A stretch of DNA of 64,000 bases, taken from Larix kaempferi (lineage: Eukaryota > Streptophyta > Pinopsida > Pinales > Pinaceae). Shown here one piece after another: positions 1-11,149 of the stretch. Under the pieces are notes generated by a model. The model was not told the origin of the DNA and made no database searches. It saw only the letters and a list, made by a program, of their open reading frames with translations. The DNA lies in the NCBI GenBank assembly GCA_027924585.1, contig BSBM01001664.1, positions 1,538,692-1,602,691 on the forward strand. The letters are read 5' to 3'. The translations under genes were made by a program, and so were the position numbers. Position 1 is the stretch's first letter; every line of letters begins with the position of its first letter.

Positions 1-46
1 GCGAAAAAAATTTGGCAGAAATTTCACCCAGCAAGCCCAAGAAAGT

Positions 47-58
47 GCTCTGATACCA
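47..58 (-). promoter_or_regulatory. Primer binding site of a minus-strand copia element
   Basis: Read on the minus strand this is TGGTATCAGAGC, complementary to the 3' end of plant initiator tRNA-Met. It lies two bases inside the LTR edge at 61, as expected for a Ty1/copia element whose internal region runs leftward out of the window. Confidence 0.85.
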
Positions 59-60
59 GA

Positions 61-447
61 TGTGAAGTACCTACAACAATTAATTAATAAGAATATGCGA
101 AATAGCAGAAATGACAAAACTCAGAATCACTTTTATATTGATCACGGGCCACTTCGAGGGGGCAACCTCCTTTGAGCAAGCTCAATACAATTAACTTCAC
201 GGTTCCTTCAATGACCTCAACACACACTTATATACTAAGTCTATGCCCAATACTATGAGTCAAAACCATGGGACATATAATACTACAGGACGACTTACAA
301 AGCATATGCGTCCAATACTATGGGTCAATACTATGGGCTAATATAAACTACGGATCAACAAATACTACGGGACGACTTACAAAGCATATGTGTCCAACAA
401 CAATATACTAACATAGTAAAGAGAAGGGTTGACATAGGTTCCTAACA
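61..447 (-). mobile_element. 5' LTR of a Ty1/copia element, minus strand
   Basis: The block starts TGTGAAGTAC and ends TTCCTAACA on the plus strand, so its ends are TG...CA, and it abuts a tRNA-Met primer site at 47-58. Read on the minus strand it starts TGTTAGGAACC. A minus-strand TATA box (TATATAAG) lies near 228-235. Two similar units containing GACTTACAAAGCATATG lie at about 282-319 and 363-398 and may be U3 enhancer repeats. The LTR interrupts the gag of the gypsy element that continues at 448. The predicted 5-bp target duplication is TGAAG (448-452), with its partner left of the window. Confidence 0.8.
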
Positions 448-1445
448 TGAAGTTACCATCATATATTCTGAAGTTCGGAGGCAAACCCGATGAGGACCCT
501 AAGAACCACGTTATGACTTATCATTTGTGGTGTTCTTCCAATTCCTTAATGGATGATTCCATCCATTTGAGGTTATTTCAACGAACCCTTATTAGTACTG
601 CCGCAAAGTGGTACATTGAGTTGCCACCACATTCCTTTGCTAACTTTCGATCTTTAGCTATGTCATTTTTTACTCACTTTTATCTACCAATCCGCTACAA
701 AACCGACATGGATCTTTTCACTTCTCTCCATCAAACTACATCCACCCATATTTCCAATCATATTCATGAATGGAGGAGGAGAAGACGTCTCATTAAAGCT
801 CCCATTCTGGATCAACTACTTGTCGGTTGGTTCACGAAGTCACTAATTCCCATCATAGATAAAGATGTGGCTATGGGTGGGGCCATTATGGAAGAACAAG
901 CCATATCTCATGCTCAATATTTATACCTTGTCTATGCCCAATCTGGCACCTTATATGATATTATTCCTAATGCCCCCCGTCCTACACATGATCCAACCAA
1001 ACCACCTACGGGATCTCATGTCGATGGAATTATTGGTTCTGTGCATACCCAGCCTGCTACACAATCTGGTGGATCACAGAACTAGCATAGCTCGACTCCA
1101 CCCTCGCCATAAGATGGAAACAAGACCAACCGATCACCCAGCCCTGCTTCCACTGAGGAAGTGAATTCAGTTCCATCTGCTTCACCTAAAAAATCCAGTG
1201 GTAAAAAGAAGAACAATGGTAAATCTAGAAAGTCATCTAACCAGTAGGAGCCAAAAAATAATCCCAAAGACACCAAACAAAAGCGAAAGGTTAAATATCC
1301 TTGTTTACTGTGTGGTGATGATCACTTCACGAAAGAATTCCCACATCGGGAGGAAGTGCAAAAGTTTCTTAAAGAAAACCCCATAGCCGCAGTTTTAACC
1401 ACACAACAACAGCAGATGGTTGCACAACAACCTTCTCCAGGATAA
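448..1445 (+). pseudogene. gag: Ty3/gypsy (Tat-type) gag, 5'-truncated and stop-ridden
   Basis: Retrotransposon Gag forms the particle that packages element RNA. One frame runs from the copia LTR edge to 1445. The N-terminal part matches the plant gag capsid pattern: a KFGGKPDEDPKNH start, then AAKWYIELPPHSF and a following F..F..F stretch. A degenerate zinc knuckle (CLLCGDDHFTKEF) lies at about 1302-1340; its last Cys is replaced by Phe. In-frame stops occur at 1083, 1110, 1245 and 1443. The apparent ATG at 447 takes its A from the inserted copia LTR, so it is an artefact. The true N-terminus lies left of the window, beyond that insertion. The frame continues into the protease region. Confidence 0.85.
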
Positions 1446-2452
1446 TCGTCCACAACCGCTCATGTTCTCATGATGCGGAGCAAAACAGTCAACTTGTCCA
1501 CTAGGTCACGAACATATGACTCTACTTTTGACAAGGAATCTAACTGAGGTAATACTGAAAAATCCCCCGCATATACATCTAGCATTCCTTCACCAGAAGG
1601 TCCGCTCGTTATCGAGAAACATTTACCAGATTCAGTATTGCATCCACCCAAGAGCACGATTAGAAAAGCCACTTTCAATCCAAACGCTCGGGTTGCTCAA
1701 AACTACAATATTGTAGAGGACCTAGCACAATCTCCTTGTGCTATGTTGACGCTAGAAATATTACAAAATTGTCCCAATCAGCGTAATACCCTGTTATGTG
1801 CAATAGGAGATGTAGATCCTGATTCCTCCAACACCATCATGTTCAAGCTAGAGTATTTCAAGATGAGGCTTTCCCACCAACTCACGTTTCAAATTGTTAC
1901 TAAAGTTTCTGGGAAAAGCATCCATCATACTGTCTTAGACGAAGGAGCATCTACCTCAGTTATGTGGCTATCTTGTTGGAATCCATTTGCTCTCTCGAGT
2001 TGAACCGTTCCCCCACCACATTGAAAGCATTTGATGGACCTGGATTTCAACCTCACGGGCTATTACAATATTTGGTCGTCGATTTGGGGGGTAAGACAGT
2101 TTCCATCAATGTGGAAGTCATTGCTGCGTCGTTGGATTATAACTTATTACTTGGTCGAAACTGGTTATATGCCATGATTGCAGTTGTGTCATCTATCTTC
2201 TGCATCATACAATTTCCCCACCAAGGGAGAATTTTCACTATCAACCAATTAGATTTATGTACACCTGACACCACTACTCACCGTGCGGATAACGTCCCTC
2301 TTTTAGGCCACTCTGCGCAGATATATGAGAGTATGGGGGTAGGACTCTTTAAAGATTCATCCCTCATGGGATTCTTTCCAACATCAGATCCCCCTGCCCA
2401 TGTTTACATGGTGAACATGATTTCGTCTATGATCCCATCGTCTTCCAACTAG
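1446..2452 (+). pseudogene. pro: Ty3/gypsy aspartic protease region
   Basis: The retroviral-type aspartic protease matures the Gag-Pol polyprotein. The frame follows directly from gag after a stop and contains the catalytic motif LDEGASTSVM (active-site Asp at 1938-1940); the DEGAS form is typical of Tat-lineage elements. A linker with ARVAQNYNIVEDLAQSPCAM precedes it. A frameshift near 1975 moves the downstream half (AFDGPGFQPHGLLQ, then YNLLLGRNWLYAM) into another frame. A TAG at 2450-2452 ends that stretch, and the same frame then continues into RT. The domain order is family-typical but the protein is not translatable as it stands. Confidence 0.85.
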
Positions 2453-2467
2453 ACCAACCAATGGGTT

Positions 2468-3640
2468 GTGCCTGATCTCGCTCATTTGGATTTGATTGGA
2501 GATGTGATGCCTCTTAGCCCTGCTGAAGCTACTTACAAGGCCATCCAATCAGCTCCCGATCTACCAGATGTCTACTCTTTAGTGACATCTACCTCGGGTT
2601 CTATGCCATTACAACAGACCTCGTCCCTACCTAATCCTCTACTCCAGAATTTTCATTTCGACGAGTCAATCATGGAGATCATGAGTGTGGATGAACCCCC
2701 ATGGGAAGACCTTCACCATCGATTCTCCTTCCTTCCGCCGTTAGATTTGGTAGAGAACGATATCGAAACAATTGTTTCACCGGATGTCTTTCCTTACCCT
2801 CAACCTCCTATTCTTATATATGATACGGTAACCGAGGGAAACCTGGCAAACATCACGCCTACCTTTCCGATCGACATCTTGGTAAAACCTGGAGTCGTAG
2901 AACACATTCGCATAAGCCAAACTTGTTCTCTGGAAGAAGACACCATTTTCACGGCCTTGTTTAAAAAATTATGCGACATCTTTGCATGGAGCTATGAGGA
3001 AATGCCTGGGATTGATCCTGCTATTGTAATGCATGAGATTCAAACATATCCTAACGCAAAACTTGTCCGGCAAAAACTCTGTCTTGTGCACCCTAAGAAA
3101 ACTGTGGCAATTAAGGCAAAGATATAAAAGTTGTTGAAGCATGGATTCAGTTATCTTGTTCCCTTAATAGATTGGGTCTCTAATGTCATCCTGGTTACGA
3201 AAAAACAGGGAAACATCAGAGTTTGTGTTGATTACAGGGATCTAAATAAGGCTTGTCCCAAGGACAATTCCCCCACCCCGTATATCGACCAAATCATAGA
3301 CAATTGTGTCAGAAGTGTCATCTTCTCATTTATGGATAGCTTTTCTGGCTATAATCATATTGAGATCCATACTCCCGACCAACACAAGACTACTTTCATA
3401 TGTCCTTGGGGTATGTTCGTATATCACAAACTCCCATTTGGTCTTAAAAATGTTGGTGCTACAATTGAGTTGGCTATGTTGTACGCTTTCCACGATATGA
3501 AGGATTTTGTGGAACCTTACCTAGATGATCTTCCTGCTCATTTGAATCGTCGTGACTTAATCATCTGACGGTTGTATTCCTCAGGTGTCGGTGGAGTAAT
3601 ATTCATTTAAATCCTCATAAGTGCATTTTTTGTGTTGATT
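2468..3640 (+). pseudogene. pol: Ty3/gypsy reverse transcriptase
   Basis: The reverse transcriptase copies element RNA to cDNA. Visible RT blocks are SYEEMPGIDPAIV, then VCVDYRDLNKACPKDN, FSFMDSFSGYNHI, PWGMFVYHKLPFGLKN and the catalytic YLDD at 3518-3529 (the plant gypsy form of YxDD). A TAA at 3125-3127 interrupts the frame just before the fingers region, and the frame closes at 3568 within the palm. A further shift is needed to reach the thumb sequence near 3600-3690 (LNPHKCIFC, LLGFIISKDGIHID). The catalytic aspartates survive, but the stops make it inactive. Confidence 0.92.
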
Positions 3641-4300
3641 CTGGATGCCTCTTAGGCTTCATCATTTCCAAAGATGGGATCCACATCGATCCCCTCAAGG
3701 TGGAGGCCATTGTTTCCCTACCACCATCTACAAATATTACAAAACTTCAAAGTTTGCAGGGCAAGGAAAACTACCTACGACGTTTCGTGTGCAATTTCGC
3801 AGAGAAAACACAGGGATATATGCGGTGGTTGAAGAAGGACGTGTCGTTCATTTGGGATGACTATGCTCAAAAATCATTTGACAACCTTAAGCATGCCATT
3901 ACTCATGCACCCGTGTTACAACCACTGAATCACACCAAGGATTACATCCTTTATCTTGCTGCTTCTACTTCCACTATTACTATGGTTTTAGTACAAGAAG
4001 ATAGCGATGCCTAGGAGCATGTGATATATTACCTTAGCAAGGGTCTCATTGACTCTGAAACCCGGTATTCACAGATAGAAAAGCTAACTCTCGCGGCAAT
4101 CATTTTCGTTCAGAAGTTCCGCCACTACATCCTCCTCCGCACTACCACTATTATCGCCAACTCGAACCCCATGTACCACGTTCTCACACGCCAGGTACTA
4201 GGTGGAAAATATTTGCATTGGATTGTGATTCTACAAGAATTCGATCTCCAGTTTGAGAAGGACAAATCAAATAAATATTTGCTTTTACGGAACTTATTTG
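3641..4300 (+). pseudogene. pol: Ty3/gypsy RT connection and first RNase H domain
   Basis: This domain degrades the RNA strand of the RNA-DNA hybrid. Recognisable pieces are LQGKENYLRRFVCNFAEKT (connection), then DYILYLAASTSTITMVLVQ, VIYYLSKGLIDSETRYSQIE and FRHYILLRTTTIIANSNP, in the usual Tat order. The first catalytic Asp position reads Ala in LAAS, as is often seen in this lineage, which fits its carrying a second RNase H. A TAG at 4012-4014 falls in the middle. A frameshift near 4270-4300 separates it from the spacer before integrase. Confidence 0.85.
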
Positions 4301-4439
4301 TGACCTTTCCCATACTGATCGGGAAACTGATCCGATGGACTCCCTCCCCGATGAGTCCTTGTTTCTCATCAGTACTTCTGACCCATGGTATGGAGACATC
4401 ACATTGTATCTCCAAACCCAACGATTTGGTCCTTAATTA

Positions 4440-5580
4440 TCTCATGATGAACGTCGTCGGGTCTGTCACCACGCCAAATATTATCTCATCATTAGTGATA
4501 CTTTATATCATTGTGGTATCGACTCCATTCTCCGACGATACTTCACTCATGAGGAGGCCTAACATGTTTTGAATGATTGTCACTCGGGGGCATGTGGCGG
4601 TCATATTTCTGGGATGGCTACAAACCAAAAAAATTTATGCGCTGGATACTATTGGAATTCCATATTCAAATATTGTATCGAAGCAGTCAAGAAGTGTCCT
4701 CCTTGCTAGCTTTTTCATTACAAAAAGCGCTCACACCCAGCCCCATTACATCCAATTATCGTCATCGGTCCCTTTTCCAAATGGGGCATAGATGTTATGC
4801 ATTTTAAGCCTACCTCGACCGGGGGCATGGTTATGTCATCGTCATCGTTCAATACTTTACCAAATAGGTTGAGTCCATGCCTACATACAAAGAAGACAAC
4901 GAAACTCCCGCACTCTTTATGTTCAATCATATCATTAGAAGATTCGGAATTCCTCAAGCCATCGTCACTGATCATGGATCACATTTCCATAACAAGATGG
5001 TGGATGAACTAAGCACCATATTGGGTTTTCGGCATGAAAAATCAACTCCCTACTACCCTCAATCAAATGGACAAGTAGAGGCCATTAACAAGGTCTTGTA
5101 AACCATGATTTAACATATGGTAGGAACACACAAGTCCAACTGGCATATTATGCTTTTTTCATCCCTATGGGCGTGTATGGACTAGAGGAATTACTACCTA
5201 TCGAGTGCGATATTCTGTCACTAAAACTTGCTATCGAACTTCTACCGAACACCACAGCCAAGGAAGAACGATTTCTATACTTGGAAAAAGTCGATGAAAT
5301 CCGTTGTGATGCAGCTCTGGCTAATGAAGAACATAAGAAACGTATCAAGGCCTAGTACGATAAGTCAGTGAAACCTCGTACCTTTAACAAGGATTATTTG
5401 GTCCTTACTTATGACCAAAAACATGATAAACTGGGGGCAGGAAAACTTGAGTCCATGTGGCATGGTCCATATGTGATAAAACGTGTTTTGGAAAAGGGGG
5501 CCTATGAACTAGAAGAATATGACGGAATATCTTTGGGGGAGCCTAGCAATGGGCTCTACATAAAGCTATACTATGCCTAA
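4440..5580 (+). pseudogene. pol: Ty3/gypsy integrase
   Basis: Integrase joins the cDNA to chromosomal DNA. The N-terminal H2C2 zinc-binding module spans about 4548-4713 (HVLNDCHSGACGGH, later KKCPPC), with TAA replacing the codon before HVLND. In the catalytic core the first Asp is in KWGIDVM (4791-4793), the second in IVTDHGSHF (4970-4972), and the Glu in SNGQVEAIN (5078-5080), so all D-D-E residues remain. They are split over different frames, with stops near 4708, 4866, 5099 and 5353. The C-terminal GPY/F-like module (MWHGPYVIKRVLEKGAYELE) is intact near 5456-5516, and the frame ends at 5580. Confidence 0.9.
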
Positions 5581-5621
5581 ATCTTTTTGCATTAGTACTT
5601 TGTATATACTGTACATGACGT

Positions 5622-6091
5622 GTGCTTTTGTTTGGTGTGACACTTTTTAGTGTGTTGGGATCTCATCATTGCGCTTATACCATGTTCTTCCTAGATGTGC
5701 AGATGGAAACTTTATTTGGATTCACAGACGGCGCTAGCCGTCACACCCACAACCTCGCTTCGGCGGCATGGGTACTATATTCCCTTGCCGGTGAGCTGAT
5801 TAGTTCAGGAGGAACTTGCCTAGGTTTTGCAACCAACAATGTCGTCGAGTATCATGCAGTGATTGGATTATTGATCGATGCTTTTTCCTTGGGTCTTGAC
5901 CACCTTGTTATCTATCTAGATTCACAGTTAGTGGTCTCTCATTTGAACTATGTCTACACTATCTACGACCCCACATTACTTTGTCTATTTCGAAGAGTAC
6001 GTTTCTTGGAAGGTCCTTTGAATCCATTCAATACCTACATATCCTGAGAAACATGAACGTAGTTGTTGATTCCCTAGCTAATTTCATTTAA
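5622..6091 (+). pseudogene. Second (archaeal-type) RNase H downstream of integrase
   Basis: This is an extra RNase H of the type (aRNH) associated with Tat-lineage elements. Acidic residues sit in FTDGASRHTHN (Asp 5727-5729), NNVVEYHAV (Glu 5847-5849), LVIYLDSQLVV (Asp 5919-5921) and VVVDSLANFI (Asp 6068-6070). The last motif lies in a second frame reached by a small shift near 6015-6030, before TAA at 6089-6091. With that shift the domain has the full length and all four carboxylates. It lies 3' of integrase rather than between the first RNase H and integrase, the order I know for most Tat elements. Upstream of about 5690 I see no domain. Confidence 0.85.
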
Positions 6092-6365
6092 GACTAGTAC
6101 ATTGCACATTCATAAACATTTTTATTAAAAAGATGCATAAAAGGACATAACATGTAATCTAACCATATTGTATAATCCAACATCCATAAGATCACAAATT
6201 ACCATATAAAACACAGTATATAAAACCGCAAAATAGTGTTTTGTATATATATCATCATGTTCGGTAAAATACAAAAATGGTACTAATACGAAAAACCTGA
6301 AGCTCATAAGCTTTCAAGTAGAGTCTATCTACAAAATCCGAGGCATATGGCCTTCAGTACATACA
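6092..6365. other. AT-rich noncoding spacer between pol and the antisense gene
   Basis: This is the 3' untranslated spacer of the gypsy element between the convergent aRNH and antisense gene ends. It is AT-rich, and I see no repeat or reading frame to support. Confidence 0.4.
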
Positions 6366-7606
6366 TCATACATGAGTGCTTCCATGTGGATGCTTGTGAT
6401 AACAGATAATAGCCAGAGCTACTCGACGGAGCAGTCGACCGAAGCGTCCTGAAACCCTAGTCATATGACGTTGGTAATGGCAAGGTAAGTCATCGATAGA
6501 TATGTCAGGAATATCCAATGTCAATAATTGGAGGTTCTCCTCCAACTTGCCTAACTCCTCCGCTGCATCCTACTAAGCAGCTTCCATCTCTCGTACCACC
6601 CCTCTCCTCTCAATCAGAGAGGAACCTACTGGTCGAGATGGGCCAACATCTACATGAAAAATGTGTGAATTATTAGTACTACCCAAAAACATTAAAAAAC
6701 CATAAAATACATAAAAACAACAAGAGTTTCGCTCTTACCAAGGTCTCCCCACTCCTCCCCCGCTAGAAGAGCTAGGTCCGGGTCTCCCCTAAAATCGGTA
6801 CCTGCATACGCATAATCCTCAATCATGAGGAGCTACCCGCAGAGCCACCTAAAGAAGGTGGGCCCATAACTGATAATAGGACCTCTGCCTCCATGGAGGT
6901 CCATGACCTCCGACCATCGGACCATATGAGGATCTCACAAATGGAGATCATCCAACTCTACCTGTGGTCTTAGCAGTGGAACTCGCTCCAGGAAGAATGA
7001 GACCATGATGGATCCATACCCGAACTGCTTCAGCTCACCCCTACGGCAGTTGGTAAGTTGATTCATTAGGTTTGTGAGGATTCCCTCACACCAGTTGAAA
7101 ACCGTCGGTTCCATACACTCAATGGCATATAGCATGTGGGCCCTGGTGGCCTAATGAGCAGCCCTGTTGCCCACCACCCGCTCTATGGTAAAGAGCACAG
7201 TCCTCAGGGGTCGATCTCGTATGTTCTTGATGGGAATTTTCCCAGCAAGCATATGTGTCCCTGGTGTACAAAACTATGCCACCAAGCTCTCTGTTGACTG
7301 ATCACTACCCCCTGGACCATATAGTGAAACTGGGGCTCCCCGCCTAGATAACCCTGTCAGGAAATAAATATCTTCAACATCCAAGGTGAGGATGTGGGAA
7401 CCTACTTGGAAATGTTGTTGATCTAAATCCCATAGCCTAATCAGGTAATCTAGTAATTGTACTTGGGCCCTCATGCCCTTTACATGAAATAATTTCAAGA
7501 TTCCACACCCTTGTAAAGCATTCATTGAATGTGGTTCATTTTCCATTTGGGCATCTTCAATTCCGTGCTCTCTTTCTTTCCACTGGACCATGTTATTGGT
7601 TGGAAC
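6366..7606 (-). pseudogene. Antisense spliced gene with plant-mobile-domain-like protein
   Basis: One minus-strand frame runs from 7606 to the TGA at 6366-6368. Exon 1 (7606-6739) reads LLDYLIRLWDLDQQHFQVGS, then LTLDVEDIYFLTGLSRRGAP, then MLYAIECMEPTVFNWCEGIL, QLTNCRRGELKQFGYGS and FFLERVPLLRP. This order resembles plant-mobile-domain proteins (PF10536-like). An 89-bp AT-rich intron (6650-6738; GTAAGAG...CATGTAG) joins in phase to exon 2, which has a Glu-rich likely coiled coil and a basic C-terminus (GRFGRLLRRVALAI). In-frame stops lie at 7274, 7151, 6935, about 6833 and two adjacent codons near 6588. An acceptor (ATGCAG) at 7607-7608 suggests an upstream exon, so the ATG at 7616-7618 is probably intronic. 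Antisense extra ORFs are known in some Tat elements such as Grande. Confidence 0.7.
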
Positions 7607-7724
7607 CTGCATAAACATAAATTAAACAAGTATTAGAACCCTTTCATAGCTTTGGTTTGGGTATTTTTGGCCCCAATTATTAATTTTTTATTATGGATTT
7701 GTGTCATCGAACCCCGCTTTTGTG

Positions 7725-7936
7725 GATAGTGCGTCGGCGACGCACTTTCCCCGTGGATGAAGTGCATCAGAACCCTCTCGATGCACTTCCTGCAAGGGGA
7801 AAGTGCATCGCCCAGGGCATGTGCTATCCCCTTTCTTTTTTGGTCCAAAAAAACCCTCTCGATGCACTTCCTGCAAGGGGAAAAGTGCATCGCCCAGGGC
7901 ATGTGCTATCCCCTTTCTTTTTTGGTCCAAAAAACC
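7725..7936. repeat. 81-bp tandem repeat with internal palindromes
   Basis: Two copies of an 81-bp unit (7771-7851 and 7852-7936), preceded by a partial third from about 7725. Each unit has GATGCACTT facing AAGTGCATC, so it can fold. The reading frames across it are by-products of the repeat. It sits in the 3' part of the gypsy element. Confidence 0.75.
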
Positions 7937-8388
7937 CCAAAAATGATAATTAAACCAAAAACTAATCCACTGAAAATGTAAAGAGCAGGGTTAAGGCCTA
8001 CCTATGACTAACAAGACGTAAAACAACTGATCATAGATTTCGCAATCGATGTTTGAAAAATGGGCTCCAAAGAGATGTTTTCACTATTCCAACTTGGTAA
8101 AAAACAATTGGTAAATATTTCTTTACTATTTGACTTTTTATATAAAAGAAATGGAATATTCCTTTTTTAATATTTCTTTTATGGGTTTTTTACTATAGTT
8201 GGTGACTTTTTTACGTTTTAACACCTTGTTATGAATTCTAACTTATTTTTTGGAGTTCTCAGATGAAGTAAAGTGGTGTTCTAGATTCATAGGCGACCAT
8301 CATAGACATCTCATACTTTTTTATCAAGTTTGAACGAGTCTTCGATCGTTTTTTAAGCTATCATAGCGCTCGTTAAAATCAAGTATTA
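7937..8388. other. AT-rich noncoding stretch
   Basis: No supportable gene or repeat. A minus-strand TTTTCAG near 7970 resembles a splice acceptor, but I could not attach an exon to it. Confidence 0.3.
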
Positions 8389-8399
8389 ATGGCATCGAG

Positions 8400-8895
8400 C
8401 TCACTTTTTGTTCTTTCTCGTGCTCATAAAATTATGAGAATAAATTACCGAGTTACATTTTATCACTTTTTCGGGCTCGTAAAACTCCCACGGAAAAGGA
8501 ACCCCTCAGAGTTCCTCTTTAAGCTCTTTTCAGACTCTCTAAATATGAAAATATCGCCAAGCGAACTTGATTCTTTCACACTTGTAAAATTATTTGAAAG
8601 GTCGTCTTTATGGTGATAGTTTACCCCATTTTCAGACCAGGAGGACTATTTATGAAAAAGGAGCCCTCTAGTTAATCAGGACTGGAAGATTTCTCTCTCA
8701 TATTGTTTTATCCTTTTTAGGATGAGGAGACTAACATTTACGAAAAAAGAACCATTTGGAATTTTCTTTAGTTCTTTTCATACTCTCTAAATATGAAATG
8801 ATGTTGAGTTTTCCTTCTCTTGACTTGTTAAAATATGACATTGAAGGGCCCTTATTGGGATGAACCCATCCTATCTCAGGTTCGTAAAACATATG
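8400..8895. repeat. Degenerate ~248-bp tandem repeat
   Basis: Two weakly similar units. The most conserved core, CTCTCTAAATATGAAA, occurs near 8532 and again about 248 bp later near 8781. Related CTCGTAAAA-like words recur through 8470-8960. It is probably part of the gypsy 3' UTR or LTR. Confidence 0.5.
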
Positions 8896-10200
8896 ATATC
8901 GGACTCATCCGAAGGATGAGCTATACCGAGCATATGTTTCCCTCCTCAAGCTCATTAAAAAACAACAGAGTTACTCATCAATCATGATGAGGATAAGGAA
9001 AGAGTTTTTGTTTCATTGTAACTATGGCAGTACTTAGTCACTCTTGAACATGGCACTTGTTTGCATATGCATTCAAATGCTTAGATAATCTGCTTGTATT
9101 CAAGTCCCACCAATTCCATGAGTCGTTCCACTCCTTTGAACCATCCAAAGAATGCTTCCATCATCAATTACATTAGGGTTCGGTATTATTCTTGTTATGT
9201 CAATGTTGCCAAGTCATGTCATTCCCATGTTCAAGAGGTCTATTCATCGAGTCAATCTCTGCAGTCATTATACCTTCTGTCATGTCGGTCACTCATGAGT
9301 CAGTCTCAAGTGTCACTCTATAGTCTGATCCACTCCAAAACATCTTTGATCATGTTTCATGTCGATGATGGGGGAAACATCATGGCCCTCCTTCAACGGA
9401 TTCATCCTTGTCGACTTCAACACATCATCCAAGGATTAAATCTCGAAACCAATCAAGTAACCTTGGGCCTGCATGCCTCAATAGCAAGTTACCTTGCTTT
9501 CAAAAGTAAGTTCACATCATTGACTTCTGATTGAAAGATTCTGCTGAGTGTTCGACCTCAACTCATTGATTCACATTCAGTGGTATGTACTATGATACCT
9601 TGGGAATCATTGACATCAATGGTGATTTCCCTCCTTCTTGTTAACGGTATACATCAATGATCGGTAATCAAGTGGTTTATACCATGTTCGACTTCAAAAC
9701 ATTGTAATCACATGGTTAGATTTGTATCATTGCGGGTTCGACTTGAAGACCCTGGGTTAAGTCATGTATCTCACCCAGGTTGCGATGGATATTGTCTGAG
9801 TTATATTACATGGATCCATTTTTGTATTGGTATTGGTTGTGTTATCATCTCATCATGGATCTACGATTTTGTCTAGTAGCCATGATTGTGTTCAGTCAAT
9901 CTTTACTATTATGGATCTGCAATGTATTGGTCGACAGCCATATTATGAGTCAGTTTGAGACATGTATCTCAGAGTCAGTTGTACTACAGGAGATCTTTGT
10001 TCGTCACTCCAACCGACAATCCTTACCTCAATTTTTTCCCTATTACAAACCATTTCACCTACCTTATCTTTCCATCTCCATGCTTTGGGGAGCATTCTGT
10101 TACACCAAAATCTCTTCATCATGAGTTATGTGTCCTTTATATGCCTTGATTTCTAAAGTACTTGGGTTAAAACATCAAAAGGGAAGTTGGTGTTCATCCA
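8896..10200 (+). other. Noncoding part of gypsy 3' region or LTR
   Basis: Open frames such as 9094-9534 and 9780-10124 show no domain and no codon pattern I recognise. TCATG and CATTG-type words recur. I read this as LTR or 3' UTR of the gypsy element, with edges I cannot place. Confidence 0.35.
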
Positions 10201-10204
10201 TTTA

Positions 10205-10375
10205 ACCTTAAGTTGTCACCCTGACGCGCCCTGATCTATGGCAAGGTGCATCGGACTCAAGGTGACGCGCTCTGCACCTTAGCAGAGTGTGTCGGTGGCG
10301 CATGATTCCCTTGCACAAGGTGAGTCGACCTCCCATTGGCGCAATTTTCTCTTTTGCAAGGTGCGTCACTGATGG
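10205..10375. repeat. GACGCG/AAGGTGCGTC palindromic tandem units
   Basis: About four degenerate units of 35-45 bp, each starting with a GACGCG- or TGGCGC-type word and ending AAGGTG(C/A)(G/A)TC. They resemble the GTGCATCG units at 7725-7936, which suggests both belong to the same element. Confidence 0.5.
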
Positions 10376-10536
10376 TTAAAAAATATAAAGGGAAGCTTCA
10401 AGCGACTTTTGGGAGCTTGGATGGCATGGAGACTTATCCCTACATATCTGGGAAGGTGGCAGACGACCCCCTTACCTAGTGGGATGATCTCCTAAGCCTC
10501 TCCCCTAAATCCTCAACCCCTCTTATCCATTTAGCC

Positions 10537-10546
10537 CTTTATATAT
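10537..10546 (+). promoter_or_regulatory. Probable LTR TATA box (TTTATATATG)
   Basis: A TATA-like word in a C-rich setting, followed by a T-rich leader. This is typical of a plant LTR core promoter and would mark U3/R of the gypsy 3' LTR. The LTR ends are not defined and no second copy is in the window. Confidence 0.4.
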
Positions 10547-11149
10547 GAACCCCCTCTCCATTTTTAAGCGAGGAAGGATAGAGTACCTATATGGTGGTGG
10601 AATTTCTCTAGGTGATCATCTTCATCCATTAGGGGGATAAGCATTTGATCTTGGAGGCTAGGATTGTTGGAAGGAGGTTATGACGTCAAAGCATCAGTCG
10701 TAACATCTCTCTCATTGTACTTCTTATTATTACATCTAATGCAAATTATTTCCATAAACTTGTTGTGTTAATAATGTTTATGATTAACTTCTTTGACTGT
10801 TGATCTAGATCAATTCACATTCATGTGCTTTTATTACTTGTTTGTTTCCACATGTTTTGTCTGGTTTTGCAACTAAACATCTGAAGATCAGGACTTGGAT
10901 AAGCAAGGAAAAAAGAACTACACCCGTAAGGTAAGCCATCTCTTTCAATTATCTTGCATTTAATTGAGTCTAGGAAAGGCATTTGTATTATGTATTGTTT
11001 TTGTTCTAGATCTAAATCATTCAGACTAGGGAGATATGTTTGATTTCACCCTTACAGATTGTCCGTAAATAAGATTTCATTGGGGATCTCCCTGGAAGAA
11101 TAGGGAACCACAGGTACTCAAGATTACTCTAGGAAATCCCCTACAAGAA

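Noticed and set aside
447-449. ATG at 447 as the start of gag
   Set aside because: The A belongs to the inserted copia LTR. The gag domain is already under way, so the codon is an insertion artefact.
7693-7981. Four open frames on both strands
   Set aside because: All are produced by the 81-bp tandem repeat. The repeated peptide follows the DNA period.
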